Assembly: GCA_025928935.1 (NCBI GenBank)
Contig: JAICNB010000031.1
Span: forward strand, 1 to 34,414
Direction of reading: 5' to 3'
Length of the DNA: 34,414 nt
Origin: Acidimicrobiia bacterium
Lineage (GTDB): Bacteria > Actinomycetota > Acidimicrobiia > Spongiisociales > ZC4RG35
The translations under genes were made by a program, and so were the position numbers. The notes under the pieces are model-generated. The model worked only from the letters and a program-made list of their open reading frames with translations. It did not search any database and was not told where the DNA came from. This document shows, one piece after another, positions 8,088 through 15,788 of this stretch; positions within the stretch are counted from its first letter, which is position 1, and each line of letters starts with the position of its first letter.

Positions 8088-8932
8088 CGCACGACCAGAT
8101 CCGTGAGATGGTCCGCCGGGTGAACCCGATCCCGGACCCGAGCATGCTCGAGATCGTCGATGTGCCTGTCCTCACGACCCCTCTGGAGAGGAGGACGGAA
8201 ATGCAGATCGATGACAGACCCGGGACTGAGGTCCAGGCGGACCGCAATCGCCGGCGCGGTCCCCTGGTCGGGATCGCGGTGGCGGCACTGATTCTGGTGG
8301 CGGGAGCGGTGTTCTTGCTGACCCGGAATGAGACTCCGGTGGCCGAGCCGGCCCCGAATGCGACGCTGCTCACCCGTGAGATGGAGTTGCAGCCGATCGA
8401 TCCGGGTGCCTACTTCGTCGACACCGACGGCGACCCGGCGACGACACCTCGCGGCACCTTCGTGATCGAAGGCGCTGGGTGGACCGGACTCGCACCCGGG
8501 GCGTTCTATGCGGTCACGGAAGACGAGGCAGGGCTGATGGTGGCCGAGGTGGACACGGTGGGGGCGCCGGCATGTGGTAGCGGCGCGAAACTGCAGCCCG
8601 CCGGGACATCGGCGGAGGATCTGGCCAACCAGTTTGCCGCCGCCGGATTCTCCATTCAAGAGGCGGTGTCTCCGGTGACTGCCTTTGGGCACAGCGGATA
8701 CCACCTCGTGGTCGAGGTCCCTCCCGGGTGCGATAGCGATGCCCACTGGGTCTGGATGGGCCCAACCTTCGGGCGCTACTACCACCAGAGCCCGGGTCAA
8801 GTGGTCGAGTACTGGTTCCTCGATGTGGAGGGCACACCAGTCATGGTGGAGGCGTCCTGGATGGCCGAGTTCGCAGAGGAGGACGTGGCTCAACTGCGGG
8901 CCGCCATCGACACCCTTGTCATCACGCCGTAG
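8084..8932 (+). CDS. Single-pass membrane partner (putative anti-sigma) of ECF copy 1
   Basis: The 282-residue protein has a cytoplasmic N-terminal segment (MTHDQIREMVRRVNPIPDPS), a basic stretch (ADRNRRRG), one transmembrane helix (about 61-80) and an extracytoplasmic domain of about 200 residues with two conserved Cys (ACGSG and PPGCDS) that could form a disulfide. Translational coupling to the sigma gene suggests it is the anti-sigma factor or sensor. No HxxxCxxC zinc anti-sigma motif is present, so any such role uses a different interface. The N-terminal half is very similar to the copy at 9596; the outer domain has diverged. The outer domain belongs to no family I know. Confidence 0.72.
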   Translation: MTHDQIREMVRRVNPIPDPSMLEIVDVPVLTTPLERRTEMQIDDRPGTEVQADRNRRRGPLVGIAVAALILVAGAVFLLTRNETPVAEPAPNATLLTREMELQPIDPGAYFVDTDGDPATTPRGTFVIEGAGWTGLAPGAFYAVTEDEAGLMVAEVDTVGAPACGSGAKLQPAGTSAEDLANQFAAAGFSIQEAVSPVTAFGHSGYHLVVEVPPGCDSDAHWVWMGPTFGRYYHQSPGQVVEYWFLDVEGTPVMVEASWMAEFAEEDVAQLRAAIDTLVITP

Positions 8933-8951
8933 GCAGCGGCACCCGATAGCT

Positions 8952-8981
8952 GGAACGGGTCGGCACACGCCGACCCGTTCC
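8952..8981 (+). terminator. 13-bp hairpin between the two sigma/partner pairs
   Basis: GGAACGGGTCGGC (8952-8964) pairs perfectly with GCCGACCCGTTCC (8969-8981) around the tetraloop ACAC, 20 bases after the stop of the first partner gene. This is a very stable stem and likely a terminator separating the duplicated units. TCCTGTC (8999-9005) and GACAGGA (9024-9030) just downstream form a further 7-bp inverted repeat whose right arm is also the likely ribosome binding site of the second sigma gene. Confidence 0.7.
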
Positions 8982-9038
8982 TGTCGAGTGGGCAAGAATC
9001 CTGTCAACGCGGAATCTGATCCGGACAGGAACTGGTTG

Positions 9039-9599
9039 ATGGCGACGAAGGCGGACGCAGAGCGGAGGGCTCGCTTCGAGGCGATCTGGGCCGAGCACTC
9101 ACCCAAGGTGCGCGCCTACTGCATACGTCGGGTCGCATCACACGACGCCGACGACGTCGCTGCCGAGATATTCCTGGTGGTATGGCGCCGGATCGACGAG
9201 ATTCCGCCGGCGCCCAAGACTCTCCTCTATATCTACGGCATCGCAGGCAAGGTGGTCTCCAACCACACCCGATCGTTCCGTCGCAAATCCCTTCTCGACG
9301 AGAAGCTGCGCAATCTGGGTGTCGCTCCCCCGGTCGACCCAGCGTTGCTCGTCGTCCAGAGCTCCGACGACGCCGATGTCGCAGCGGCGGTTCGAAACCT
9401 GAGCCAACGAGACCGCGAGATCGTCATGCTCTACGCCTGGGAGGATCTTCCGCGGAACGACATCGCCGAGATCATGGGTATGACCAGGTCCGCGGTCGAC
9501 CAGAGAATTCACCGTTCCTACCAGAAACTGGCTCGGGCTCTCCAGCCCCTCATCAAACCAAACCCTTCCCCTCCGGTCGCTGAGGAAGGAGCGACATGA
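9039..9599 (+). CDS. ECF-type RNA polymerase sigma factor, copy 2
   Basis: A 186-residue ECF sigma factor, the same length as copy 1 and clearly its paralogue. Region 2 shows ARFEAIWAEHSPKVRAYCIRR and EIFLVVWRRIDEIPPAPKTL; region 4 shows SQRDREIVMLYAWEDLPRND and IAEIMGMTRSAVDQRIHRSY. The start ATG 9039 follows AGGA at 9027-9030 and gives the same length as copy 1; upstream readings run into the preceding gene. It overlaps its partner gene at ATGA. Differences in the region 4 recognition helix from copy 1 are small, so the two may recognise overlapping promoters. Confidence 0.9.
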   Translation: MATKADAERRARFEAIWAEHSPKVRAYCIRRVASHDADDVAAEIFLVVWRRIDEIPPAPKTLLYIYGIAGKVVSNHTRSFRRKSLLDEKLRNLGVAPPVDPALLVVQSSDDADVAAAVRNLSQRDREIVMLYAWEDLPRNDIAEIMGMTRSAVDQRIHRSYQKLARALQPLIKPNPSPPVAEEGAT

Positions 9600-10438
9600 C
9601 ACACGATCAGATCGATCGCATGGTCCGCAAGGCAAATCCGCTGCCGGACCCGACTGCCCTCGAGCCTGTGGAAGTGCCGGTCCTCGCCACCCCTCTCGAG
9701 AGGAGAATGGAAATGCAGATCGATGACAGACCCACCGAGGTCCAGGCAGACCGCAATCGCCGGCGAGGTCCCATCGTGGGGATCGCGGCGGCGGCGGTGA
9801 TCCTGGTCGCAGGGCTCGTCTTGTTCTTGACCAGGGACAACACCCCGGTGGCCGAGCCGGCCCCGAATGCCACTGAACTGACGGGCGACGGTCAGCCCCT
9901 AGCCCCCGGCGCCTACTACGCCGACACCGACGGCAACGAGGAGACGGCGACTCGTGGCACCTTTGTCATCGAAGGTGACGGGTGGGAGGACGCATCCGGG
10001 GCCGGGGCGATGAAGAGTTTTGCTGAGAACCAAGTTGTTTGGCTCTTGGTCGTCGAGGTCGACGAGGTGTGGCCATCGATATGCGAGTCGACCGCTCCGG
10101 TGGCGGCGGGGACGACCGCGGCCGAACTGGCCAACCAGATCGCCAACAATGGATCGACGGTCCGGGAGGCGTTGGCGCCGGTCAATGCCTTCGGCCACAA
10201 CGGGTACCACCTGGTCGTAGAGGTGCCCGCTGGGTGCGGCGGTGAGGCCAAACCGGCCTGGACGGGCCCCGTTTTCGGCTTTGAGCGTTACTCCGACCCA
10301 ACCGAGATGGTGGAATACTGGTTCCTGGATGTGGAGGGCACCCCGGTCATGATCGATGCGACCTGGACGCCAACTTCCCCGGAGGAGGATGTGACCGAGC
10401 TCAGGGCAGTGCTCGACACCTTGGTGATCACTCCCTAG
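9596..10438 (+). CDS. Single-pass membrane partner (putative anti-sigma) of ECF copy 2
   Basis: The 280-residue paralogue of the protein at 8084 has the same layout: N-terminal MTHDQIDRMVRKANPLPDPT, a basic segment, one transmembrane helix (about 61-78) and a large extracytoplasmic domain with Cys in SICES and PAGCGG. The stretch from TPLERR to the helix and VAEPAPNAT is nearly identical to copy 1, while the loop after FVIEGDGWE differs strongly (MKSFAENQVVWLLVVEVDEV against a shorter, different version). This pattern is expected of a duplicated signalling unit whose sensor domains are diverging. No zinc anti-sigma motif is visible. Confidence 0.72.
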   Translation: MTHDQIDRMVRKANPLPDPTALEPVEVPVLATPLERRMEMQIDDRPTEVQADRNRRRGPIVGIAAAAVILVAGLVLFLTRDNTPVAEPAPNATELTGDGQPLAPGAYYADTDGNEETATRGTFVIEGDGWEDASGAGAMKSFAENQVVWLLVVEVDEVWPSICESTAPVAAGTTAAELANQIANNGSTVREALAPVNAFGHNGYHLVVEVPAGCGGEAKPAWTGPVFGFERYSDPTEMVEYWFLDVEGTPVMIDATWTPTSPEEDVTELRAVLDTLVITP

Positions 10439-10457
10439 CTCAGGCTTTCTGGCAGAT

Positions 10458-10487
10458 AGTCGGGGGTACCTACGGGCGCCCCCGGCT
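10458..10487 (+). terminator. Hairpin after the second sigma/partner pair
   Basis: AGTCGGGGG (10458-10466) pairs with CCCCCGGCT (10479-10487), one G-T wobble included, around a 12-base loop. It begins 20 bases after the stop of the partner gene and is followed by a short TT. A rho-independent terminator is plausible. Confidence 0.5.
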
Positions 10488-10526
10488 TCGTTGACATGTC
10501 CGGCCCAATCAGGCAGATTCGGGGTC

Positions 10527-10796
10527 GTGGCCATCTCAGAGGCGGCTCGAAGCGACCTGTACACTGGGCTCGTCGAAGTGCTCGGACCCGATCGAGCCGA
10601 AACCCTGATGAGCGCCATACCCCTCTACGACCTGGACGAAGTCGCTACCAAGCGAGACCTTCAGGTGCTCAAAGGAGAGTTACGTGCCGAGATCTCGATT
10701 GAGATCGGGTCTCTTCGCAAGACGATGACGAACTGGATGCTGACCCAGTCCGTGGCGATCATCGGGGCCATCGTCGGTGTCGCATTCCTGACCTGA
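10527..10796 (+). CDS. Small coiled-coil protein with C-terminal membrane anchor
   Basis: The 89-residue product (GTG 10527; TTG 10491 is an alternative) has a helical N-terminus (AARSDLYTGLVEVLGPDRAE), a segment LDEVATKRDLQVLKGELRAE with clear heptads, and a C-terminal transmembrane helix (about residues 70-88, QSVAIIGAIVGVAFLT). The ATKRDLxxLKxEL style matches a widespread group of small bacterial coiled-coil/membrane-tail proteins (DUF1640-like) of unknown function. It faces the minus-strand cluster convergently and stands alone as a transcription unit. It might be unrelated to CODH. Confidence 0.7.
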   Translation: MAISEAARSDLYTGLVEVLGPDRAETLMSAIPLYDLDEVATKRDLQVLKGELRAEISIEIGSLRKTMTNWMLTQSVAIIGAIVGVAFLT

Positions 10797-10802
10797 CCGC
10801 TT

Positions 10803-10814
10803 CGGTTCGAACCG
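10803..10814. repeat. 12-bp palindrome CGGTTCGAACCG in a convergent gap
   Basis: A perfect 12-base inverted repeat in the 28-base gap between two convergent genes (stops at 10796 and 10825). It could act as a weak two-way terminator. It is short, so the assignment is uncertain. Confidence 0.3.
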
Positions 10815-10824
10815 GGTAGCTCCA

Positions 10825-11268
10825 CTATCCACCCGCACCCGGCGGCTCTCGCCGAGTCGTCAGCGGGCCGGTGGTGCCCGGGGTCTCGTACTCCCCTATC
10901 CAGTGCTCCTCCCACGCATGGTCGTATTGATCCTGGTTGCACCCGGGGCGATAGATGGCGATCAGCTCACGGACGATCTGCTCACGATGACCCCGGGTGC
11001 CGCCGGGGACCTCGTAGACGGCGATGTGGAGGTCGAACCGCTTGCCCCCCACTCGAGCCAGCCAGCACCCCGCGGCCGGGTGGTCGAAGGGAAGTCGCTC
11101 GGTGGAGAAATCATCCGAATGGCCCACGAACAGCACTCCGTACTCGGTCTTGGCCGGGTCGGGCCTGTACATGACAGCGAACACCCCGGCTCGGGCCGGA
11201 GCGGTCCAACCGGCCAGGACCCTCGGCCCTTCGAAGGGATACCCGGCCAGCGAGCCGAGCCGGATCAT
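10825..11268 (-). CDS. Unknown 147-residue protein, possible degenerate GIY-YIG fold
   Basis: The start ATG 11268 overlaps the stop of the upstream gene (ATGA) and is preferred over a longer Arg-rich reading. The product has no sure family. The succession GVFAVMYRPDP, then GVLFVGHSDDFS, a helix with HPAAGCWLARVG, EQIVRELIAIYRPGCNQDQ has the spacing of a GIY-YIG domain (GIY, YIG-x-S, E in the last helix, Y-x-P-x-x-N), but the first Tyr is Phe and the second motif is FVG, so nuclease activity is doubtful. The C-terminal 20 residues look disordered. It is the last gene of the minus-strand moxR/VWA operon, which suggests an accessory role there. Confidence 0.7.
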   Translation of the reverse strand: MIRLGSLAGYPFEGPRVLAGWTAPARAGVFAVMYRPDPAKTEYGVLFVGHSDDFSTERLPFDHPAAGCWLARVGGKRFDLHIAVYEVPGGTRGHREQIVRELIAIYRPGCNQDQYDHAWEEHWIGEYETPGTTGPLTTRREPPGAGG

Positions 11269-11570
11269 CCGCGTGGGCCCACTTCGTCGGCGCCGTAGAA
11301 CTCGTCCTCGTCCTCGGCGATCGTCTCGACGTCGACGATGGGCCACACCGGGAGACGGGCCTTGGCCACGGCCTCGGTGAACACCGTCAGGGCTCGCTCG
11401 ACCGCCTGCTCGCCGTCATCCGCCTCGACCACGATTTGGGCCCCGTAGCTCGAGGTCCCCATCCCGCTGGCGATCCCGTTGCTGGCGGCCACCGCATCGG
11501 CCAGCTCCACGACTTCCTCCAACTCGATGATACGGTCACCCTCTGCCATGAGGGAGACGCTCCATCTCAT
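11265..11570 (-). CDS. Unknown 101-residue protein of the coxD/coxE-like operon
   Basis: I do not recognise this small protein. It starts MRWSVSLMAEGDRIIELEEV, continues VVELADAVAASNGIASGMGT, has a strand-rich middle (YGAQIVVEADDGEQAVERAL), and ends in an acidic tail (ETIAEDEDEFYG). Alternating strand and helix suggest a small alpha/beta sandwich. It is sandwiched by ATGA overlaps with the VWA gene upstream and the 147-residue gene downstream, so its synthesis is tied to theirs. There is no membrane segment or signal peptide. Confidence 0.75.
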   Translation of the reverse strand: MRWSVSLMAEGDRIIELEEVVELADAVAASNGIASGMGTSSYGAQIVVEADDGEQAVERALTVFTEAVAKARLPVWPIVDVETIAEDEDEFYGADEVGPRG

Positions 11571-12733
11571 CGCAGCTCGGGGAGCCGGTCGGCCAGCTCT
11601 TCCAGACTGGCCAGGTCGTGCCCGGAGAGGAGCAGGTCGATGTAAGGCTCGGCCACCATCATCCCCAGGGTGTTCGGCCGGAAGTCGGGGTGGTGGCCCT
11701 TGTGCGGGTTCATCCAGATCACCTTGTGACTCAGCCTCGAAAGACGCTCCATGGCACCGGCCAGCAGCGCCGGGTCACCCCGGTCGAGCCCATCGGAGCA
11801 GATGACCACGATGGACCCACGGCTCATGCCCCTTCTCCCCCACTGGCGGACGAATGTGTCGATCGACTCGCCGATCCTGGTGCCCCCTTCCCAGTCGAAC
11901 ACCAACCGGGCGGCCTGATCCAGCGCGTCGTCCGGCCGCCGGCGCTCGAGGGCGCGTGTGATCCGGGTCAGCCGGGTCCCGAAGCAGAACACCTCGACCC
12001 GGGCCGCGGCGCGTCGGGTCGAGTAGGCGAACTGGAGGAGATTGCGGCTGTAGTCGGCCATCGAGCCCGAGACGTCGAGGATGAGCACCAGTGGCCTCAT
12101 CTTCAGTCGACGCCGACGCCAGAAGAGCTCTGCGGGCTCGCCGTGCATCCGCAAGGTGGTCCGCACCGTGCGGCGCAGGTCGGGACGAGTCCCGGATGGA
12201 GCCCCAGCAGTGCGTCGGCTGCGGCGACGGGGCGGGACTACCCGGATCCGGTTCATGATCCTCCGCAGGGCGGCCAATTCCTCGTCGGTGCAGGCAGCGA
12301 AAGCCTTGTGGCGCCAGATCTCAAGATCGGAGGCCATTAGACCCAGCCTCGCCTCCTCCTCGTCCTTGCCGGGTCGGCCCGGTTCGGTGGCCGGCACCTC
12401 GATGACCGCCTGGCTCTCGATGTCGGAGCTCTTGAGCGCGAGCTTCATCGGCTCAGGCAGCTCATCGTGAGAATCGAGGAAGAAGCTGCGAAAGACACGG
12501 TCGTATATGGGGATCTGGTCACGTCGGGTCACCAGGGTGGTCCGACCTCCCCAATACACATCGAGCAAGTCACCCGGGTCGAGAGCAGCCACCGCGCCAC
12601 AGAAGGAGAGGAGCTCCCCGGACCCGACCGGGATTCCAGCCCATCGCAGCCGTTCGCCAAAGTCGACCAGCATCCTCACCAGCGGGCCCTCGGAATCTCG
12701 GCCCAGCAAGCCAAGGCCGCCGGCCTCAGCCAT
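11567..12733 (-). CDS. CoxE-like VWA-domain protein, copy 1
   Basis: The 388-residue product is a VWA protein of the CoxE family. The metal-ion-dependent adhesion site is DVSGSMADYS at about 220-229, preceded by the family's RRRRLKMRPLVLIL; later VWA motifs are GGTRIGES and ICSDGLDRGD. CoxE proteins pair with MoxR ATPases, and in Oligotropha CoxD/CoxE act in building the Cu-S-Mo site of CODH. Basic segments (VVPPRRRSRRTAG) precede the VWA domain. The start overlaps the end of the MoxR gene by eight bases. A second CoxE-like gene at 15785 has a diverged N-terminal half. Confidence 0.9.
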   Translation of the reverse strand: MAEAGGLGLLGRDSEGPLVRMLVDFGERLRWAGIPVGSGELLSFCGAVAALDPGDLLDVYWGGRTTLVTRRDQIPIYDRVFRSFFLDSHDELPEPMKLALKSSDIESQAVIEVPATEPGRPGKDEEEARLGLMASDLEIWRHKAFAACTDEELAALRRIMNRIRVVPPRRRSRRTAGAPSGTRPDLRRTVRTTLRMHGEPAELFWRRRRLKMRPLVLILDVSGSMADYSRNLLQFAYSTRRAAARVEVFCFGTRLTRITRALERRRPDDALDQAARLVFDWEGGTRIGESIDTFVRQWGRRGMSRGSIVVICSDGLDRGDPALLAGAMERLSRLSHKVIWMNPHKGHHPDFRPNTLGMMVAEPYIDLLLSGHDLASLEELADRLPELR

Positions 12734-13613
12734 CGGCGGCTAGCTCCTCCAGCCGACCCATGACCGTCTCGAGGTCATCACGCTCCTTGATCACTGCGCC
12801 AAGGGTGTCCTCGACGGTCTGAGTGTCGAGCTCTTCGCGGCCCAGGACATTGAGGGCCGCCACCCAGTCCAGCGTCTCGGCGATGCCGGGAGGCTTGGCC
12901 AGGTCCAGCCCGCGTAACCGGTTTACCGCCGTCACCACCTTTCGGGCCAGGTTCTCGGACGCCTCCGGGGCCCGCACCCGGATGATCTCCACCTCACGCT
13001 CGGCGCTCGGGTACCCAACCCAGTGATAGAGACAGCGGCGCTTCAGGGCATCGTGCAGCTCCCGGGTGCGGTTGGATGTCAGGATCACCACCGGTGGGGC
13101 GTCAGCGGTGATGGTGCCGATCTCGGGAATGGTGATCTGGAAGTCGGACAGAAGCTCCAGGAGGAAGGCCTCGAACTCGTCATCGGCCCGGTCGACCTCG
13201 TCGATGAGCAGCACGGCCCGATCCCCCTCGCGTAGTGCGGTGAGCAGTGGGCGCTCGAGGAGGAACCTGGGACCGAACAACTTCTCGACCTGTTCCTCAT
13301 CGGCGATGTCACGTTCCGAGAGCGCCCTGATCTGGAGCATCTGACGGGCGTAGTCCCACTCGTAGAGAGCCTGGTTGGTGTCGATGCCCTCGTAACACTG
13401 GAGCCTGATGAGCTTGCGCCCGAATACCGACGCCAGCACCTTGGCCAGCTCGGTCTTGCCCACCCCCACCTCACCCTCGACGAGGAGCGGGCGTCCCAGG
13501 GTCAGGGCGACGTACACCGCGGTGGAGAGCCCCCTGTCTGCCAGATAGCCGCCTGATCGGAGGAGGTCGGTCAGCCCGGCGACACTGGCCGGTGACGGGA
13601 TGGAGTCGCTCAC
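12726..13613 (-). CDS. MoxR-family AAA+ ATPase (CoxD-like), copy 1
   Basis: The 295-residue product is a MoxR ATPase. Walker A is GEVGVGKTE (about 47-55), Walker B LLIDEVDRAD (135-144), and the sensor/arginine region TSNRTRELHDALKRRC. RLQCYEGID and ALYEWDYARQ are typical of the CoxD branch. MoxR ATPases with VWA partners act as chaperones that insert cofactors; CoxD of Oligotropha was linked to insertion of S and Cu into CODH. Translation begins at GTG 13613, with GGCAAGG upstream. Its neighbour downstream is the VWA gene. A paralogue lies at 14910. Confidence 0.92.
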   Translation of the reverse strand: MSDSIPSPASVAGLTDLLRSGGYLADRGLSTAVYVALTLGRPLLVEGEVGVGKTELAKVLASVFGRKLIRLQCYEGIDTNQALYEWDYARQMLQIRALSERDIADEEQVEKLFGPRFLLERPLLTALREGDRAVLLIDEVDRADDEFEAFLLELLSDFQITIPEIGTITADAPPVVILTSNRTRELHDALKRRCLYHWVGYPSAEREVEIIRVRAPEASENLARKVVTAVNRLRGLDLAKPPGIAETLDWVAALNVLGREELDTQTVEDTLGAVIKERDDLETVMGRLEELAADG

Positions 13614-13650
13614 GGCCTTGCCCTCTCCGGACGGGGTGTGATCGCCAGGG

Positions 13651-13899
13651 CTAGCTGCCCTGACCGAGCACCAGGTCTCGAACCGACCCTTCCGAGGCGC
13701 TCAACTTGCCTTCCCGCGCCAGCTTGGCCCGCCAAGCGGCGCCGATGTCGCTTCCAGGCTCGGCATAGCCGTCGAAGGTCACGCCCTTCATGTTGCGGCA
13801 CGACTTGGTCGGGCTGCAGTCTTCGTCGAGGTCGTGGTCGTGGGCGACCGCCCACACCGATTGCAGCACGTCCGCGGTGGTCTCGTCCCGAGCCGTCAT
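13651..13899 (-). CDS. Small hypothetical protein upstream of the MoxR gene
   Basis: An 82-residue protein without a recognised family. It starts MTARDETTADVLQSVWAVAH, followed by DHDLDEDCSPTKSCRNMKGV, with two Cys six residues apart, then GYAEPGSDIGAAWRAKLA. The pattern could bind a metal, but that is speculation. On its strand TAGACT lies nine bases before ATG 13899, giving a nearly leaderless start. The gap to the MoxR gene is 37 bases, so it probably heads that operon. Confidence 0.65.
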   Translation of the reverse strand: MTARDETTADVLQSVWAVAHDHDLDEDCSPTKSCRNMKGVTFDGYAEPGSDIGAAWRAKLAREGKLSASEGSVRDLVLGQGS

Positions 13900-13935
13900 C
13901 CTGTTCGAAGTCTAACCGCCGAGGGCCCGAATCGA

Positions 13936-14841
13936 CTATGGAGCGCTTCGGGCATCGATGGCCTCGGCCAAGATGGACACTGCGATCTCACCGGGCGTCT
14001 CGGCGCCGATGTCCAGCCCGGCCGGACCGTGAACCCTGCCGAGATCGCTCACACCCCGGTAGCCCAGCCAATCCGCCCGGGTCTCCTGCATACGCCTGCT
14101 GCCCACGGATCCGATGTAGCCGGCCTCGCTCTCCAGTGCCGCCAGCAGGGCCGGGCCGGCCAATTCGAGATCGTGTGCGGCCACCACCACCTTGTCGGCC
14201 GGGGAGAGGCCGGCGATGACCCCAGCAGCCGCGGCGACGTCGGTGACGACCCGGATCTTCCACCCCAACGCGGCCGCCATCTCCGCGAGCGCCTCCGCCA
14301 CTGGGGTGCTCCCTACGATCGCGATCTCCGGCACGGCGCTGAACACCGAGATCACCCGATCATCGACCGCCATCGAGGATCCGGGGCCCTCCGCGAGACG
14401 CTGTTGGACTCGCTCGTCCGCCTCGCCCACGGTGTCAGGGGTGTACAGCTCGAACCCGAACACCTCGTCTCCCTTCAGCCGGGCGACGAGACAGAACGGC
14501 TGGCGGGCCCCGGCCAAGTCCAGGACCCGGGCAGGAAGCTGCGCCGCCGGGACGATCAGGCACCGTGCCGATGCGCCGGCCTCTATTCCGGCGATGAGCG
14601 CATCCACGTCTCCGAGCTCGACATCGACGAGGCGGCCGCTATCCCAGCGCCCTGCCATGTCCGCCAGCTGGGCGTCGAACACGCCCCCGGCCAGGGTCGC
14701 CACACGGCCACCACCAGGTGTGAACATGACCGCATCGGACCAGTCCGCGATCGCGATTCCATCGGCTTCGACCAGCCATGCGACATCGGCGCGGGTCCCG
14801 GCGCGAAGACAGGCCGCGGCGCTGAGGGCGATCCCGTACAC
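13936..14841 (-). CDS. XdhC/CoxI-family maturation protein
   Basis: The 301-residue product has a weakly conserved XdhC N-terminal domain (about 10-110, ATLAGGVFDAQL where SGGCVE is usual) and a clear C-terminal XdhC Rossmann domain (about 145-295: IAIVGSTPVAEALAEMAAAL, YIGSVGSRRMQETR, GPAGLDIGAETPGEIAVSIL). Family members handle molybdenum cofactor for xanthine dehydrogenase-type enzymes. The usual Cys of the N-terminal motif is absent. GTG 14841 lies seven bases after TACAAT on this strand, so a leaderless transcript is likely. It is divergent from the second MoxR gene, with both promoters in the 68-base gap. Confidence 0.85.
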   Translation of the reverse strand: MYGIALSAAACLRAGTRADVAWLVEADGIAIADWSDAVMFTPGGGRVATLAGGVFDAQLADMAGRWDSGRLVDVELGDVDALIAGIEAGASARCLIVPAAQLPARVLDLAGARQPFCLVARLKGDEVFGFELYTPDTVGEADERVQQRLAEGPGSSMAVDDRVISVFSAVPEIAIVGSTPVAEALAEMAAALGWKIRVVTDVAAAAGVIAGLSPADKVVVAAHDLELAGPALLAALESEAGYIGSVGSRRMQETRADWLGYRGVSDLGRVHGPAGLDIGAETPGEIAVSILAEAIDARSAP

Positions 14842-14909
14842 GCGCTCGATTGTATGGAGCAGACCGTGTGCAGAGAACCACCGCCAGGGGGCCGTTTAGT
14901 CTTTCGGTT
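14842..14909. promoter_or_regulatory. Divergent promoters of the XdhC-like and second MoxR genes
   Basis: On the minus strand TACAAT (14849-14854) lies seven bases before GTG 14841. On the plus strand TAGTCT (14897-14902) lies seven bases before GTG 14910. Both match the TANNNT-N6/7-start layout of leaderless genes. Good -35 hexamers are not visible. A shared regulator could act in the space between. Confidence 0.6.
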
Positions 14910-15788
14910 GTGATTCCAGACACAGTCGAGAAGCTCGACCAGCGTCTCGACGACCTCGACTACTTCGCCGACGAGAGTCTTCTCGTCGCCATCCACATCG
15001 CCGTCCAGCTCGGCCGGCCCCTCTTCCTCGAAGGTGAGGCCGGGGTGGGCAAGACCGAGGTGGCGAAGGTCCTCGCTGCCATGGGAGAAGCAGAGCTAAT
15101 TCGTCTCCAGTGTTACGAGGGGCTGGACGTGGGCCAGGCCCTTTACGAATGGGACTACGCCCGTCAGATGATGGCGATCCGGCTCCTCGAGGCGCGTGGC
15201 GAGGGTGCCAGCGCGACGCCGGACGACATCATGAGCCGCGATTACCTGATCGCACGGCCCCTGCTTCAGGCGATCGAGGCCAGCACCACCGGGCACCGGC
15301 CCGTGCTGCTCATCGACGAGCTCGATCGGGCTGACGAGGAGTTCGAGGCATTCCTGCTGGAGTTGCTGTCGGACTTCCAGGTGACGATCCCGGAGATCGG
15401 GACGATCAAGGCGGAGACCAGACCCATCGTTGTCCTGACCTCGAATCGCACGAGAGAGATCCACGATGCCCTGAAACGCCGCTGCGTCTACCACTGGATC
15501 GACTACCCGACTCCGGCTCGGGAGGCCGAGATCATCACGAGAAAGGTCCCCGAGCTCGAGGGCGGGCTGGCCGTCTCACTTGCCGAGGCGATGCGCCGTC
15601 TGCGGGAGATGGAGTTGTTCAAGCCACCAGGGGTGGCCGAGACCCTCGACTGGGCGGAGTCACTGAAGCTCCTCCAAGCCGGAAAGCTGACGCCGTCGAC
15701 GATCGACAGCACGATCGGCGTGGTCCTCAAGTACAAGGACGACATCGACATGGTGCGCAGCGCAGGGGTCGAGAAACTCGTCGGATGA
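14910..15788 (+). CDS. coxD: MoxR-family AAA+ ATPase (CoxD-like), copy 2
   Basis: The 292-residue MoxR ATPase has Walker A GEAGVGKTE (about 42-50), Walker B LLIDELDRAD, RLQCYEGLD and ALYEWDYARQ, and the sensor region TSNRTREIHDALKRRC. It is strongly similar to copy 1 but carries an insertion-like segment, EARGEGASATPDDIMSRDYL, in the middle. GTG 14910 was chosen because it directly precedes the conserved N-terminus and sits seven bases after TAGTCT; a longer reading from 14850 would cross the divergent promoter. The gene order MoxR, VWA, XdhC matches coxD-coxE-coxF, so this set is the better candidate for the canonical CoxD. Confidence 0.92.
   Translation: MIPDTVEKLDQRLDDLDYFADESLLVAIHIAVQLGRPLFLEGEAGVGKTEVAKVLAAMGEAELIRLQCYEGLDVGQALYEWDYARQMMAIRLLEARGEGASATPDDIMSRDYLIARPLLQAIEASTTGHRPVLLIDELDRADEEFEAFLLELLSDFQVTIPEIGTIKAETRPIVVLTSNRTREIHDALKRRCVYHWIDYPTPAREAEIITRKVPELEGGLAVSLAEAMRRLREMELFKPPGVAETLDWAESLKLLQAGKLTPSTIDSTIGVVLKYKDDIDMVRSAGVEKLVG

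Noticed and set aside
8084-10438. Zinc-binding anti-sigma (ZAS) domain in the sigma partners
   Set aside because: No HxxxCxxC motif is present in either N-terminal segment; the Cys residues lie in the outer domain.
10825-11346. Longer start for the 147-residue minus-strand protein
   Set aside because: The added 26 residues are almost all Arg, Gly and Asp from an overlapping frame; ATG 11268 overlaps the upstream stop.
13610-13855. Arg/Pro-rich minus-strand frame beside the 82-residue gene
   Set aside because: It overlaps the better-composed frame at 13651-13899 and looks like low-complexity shadow sequence.
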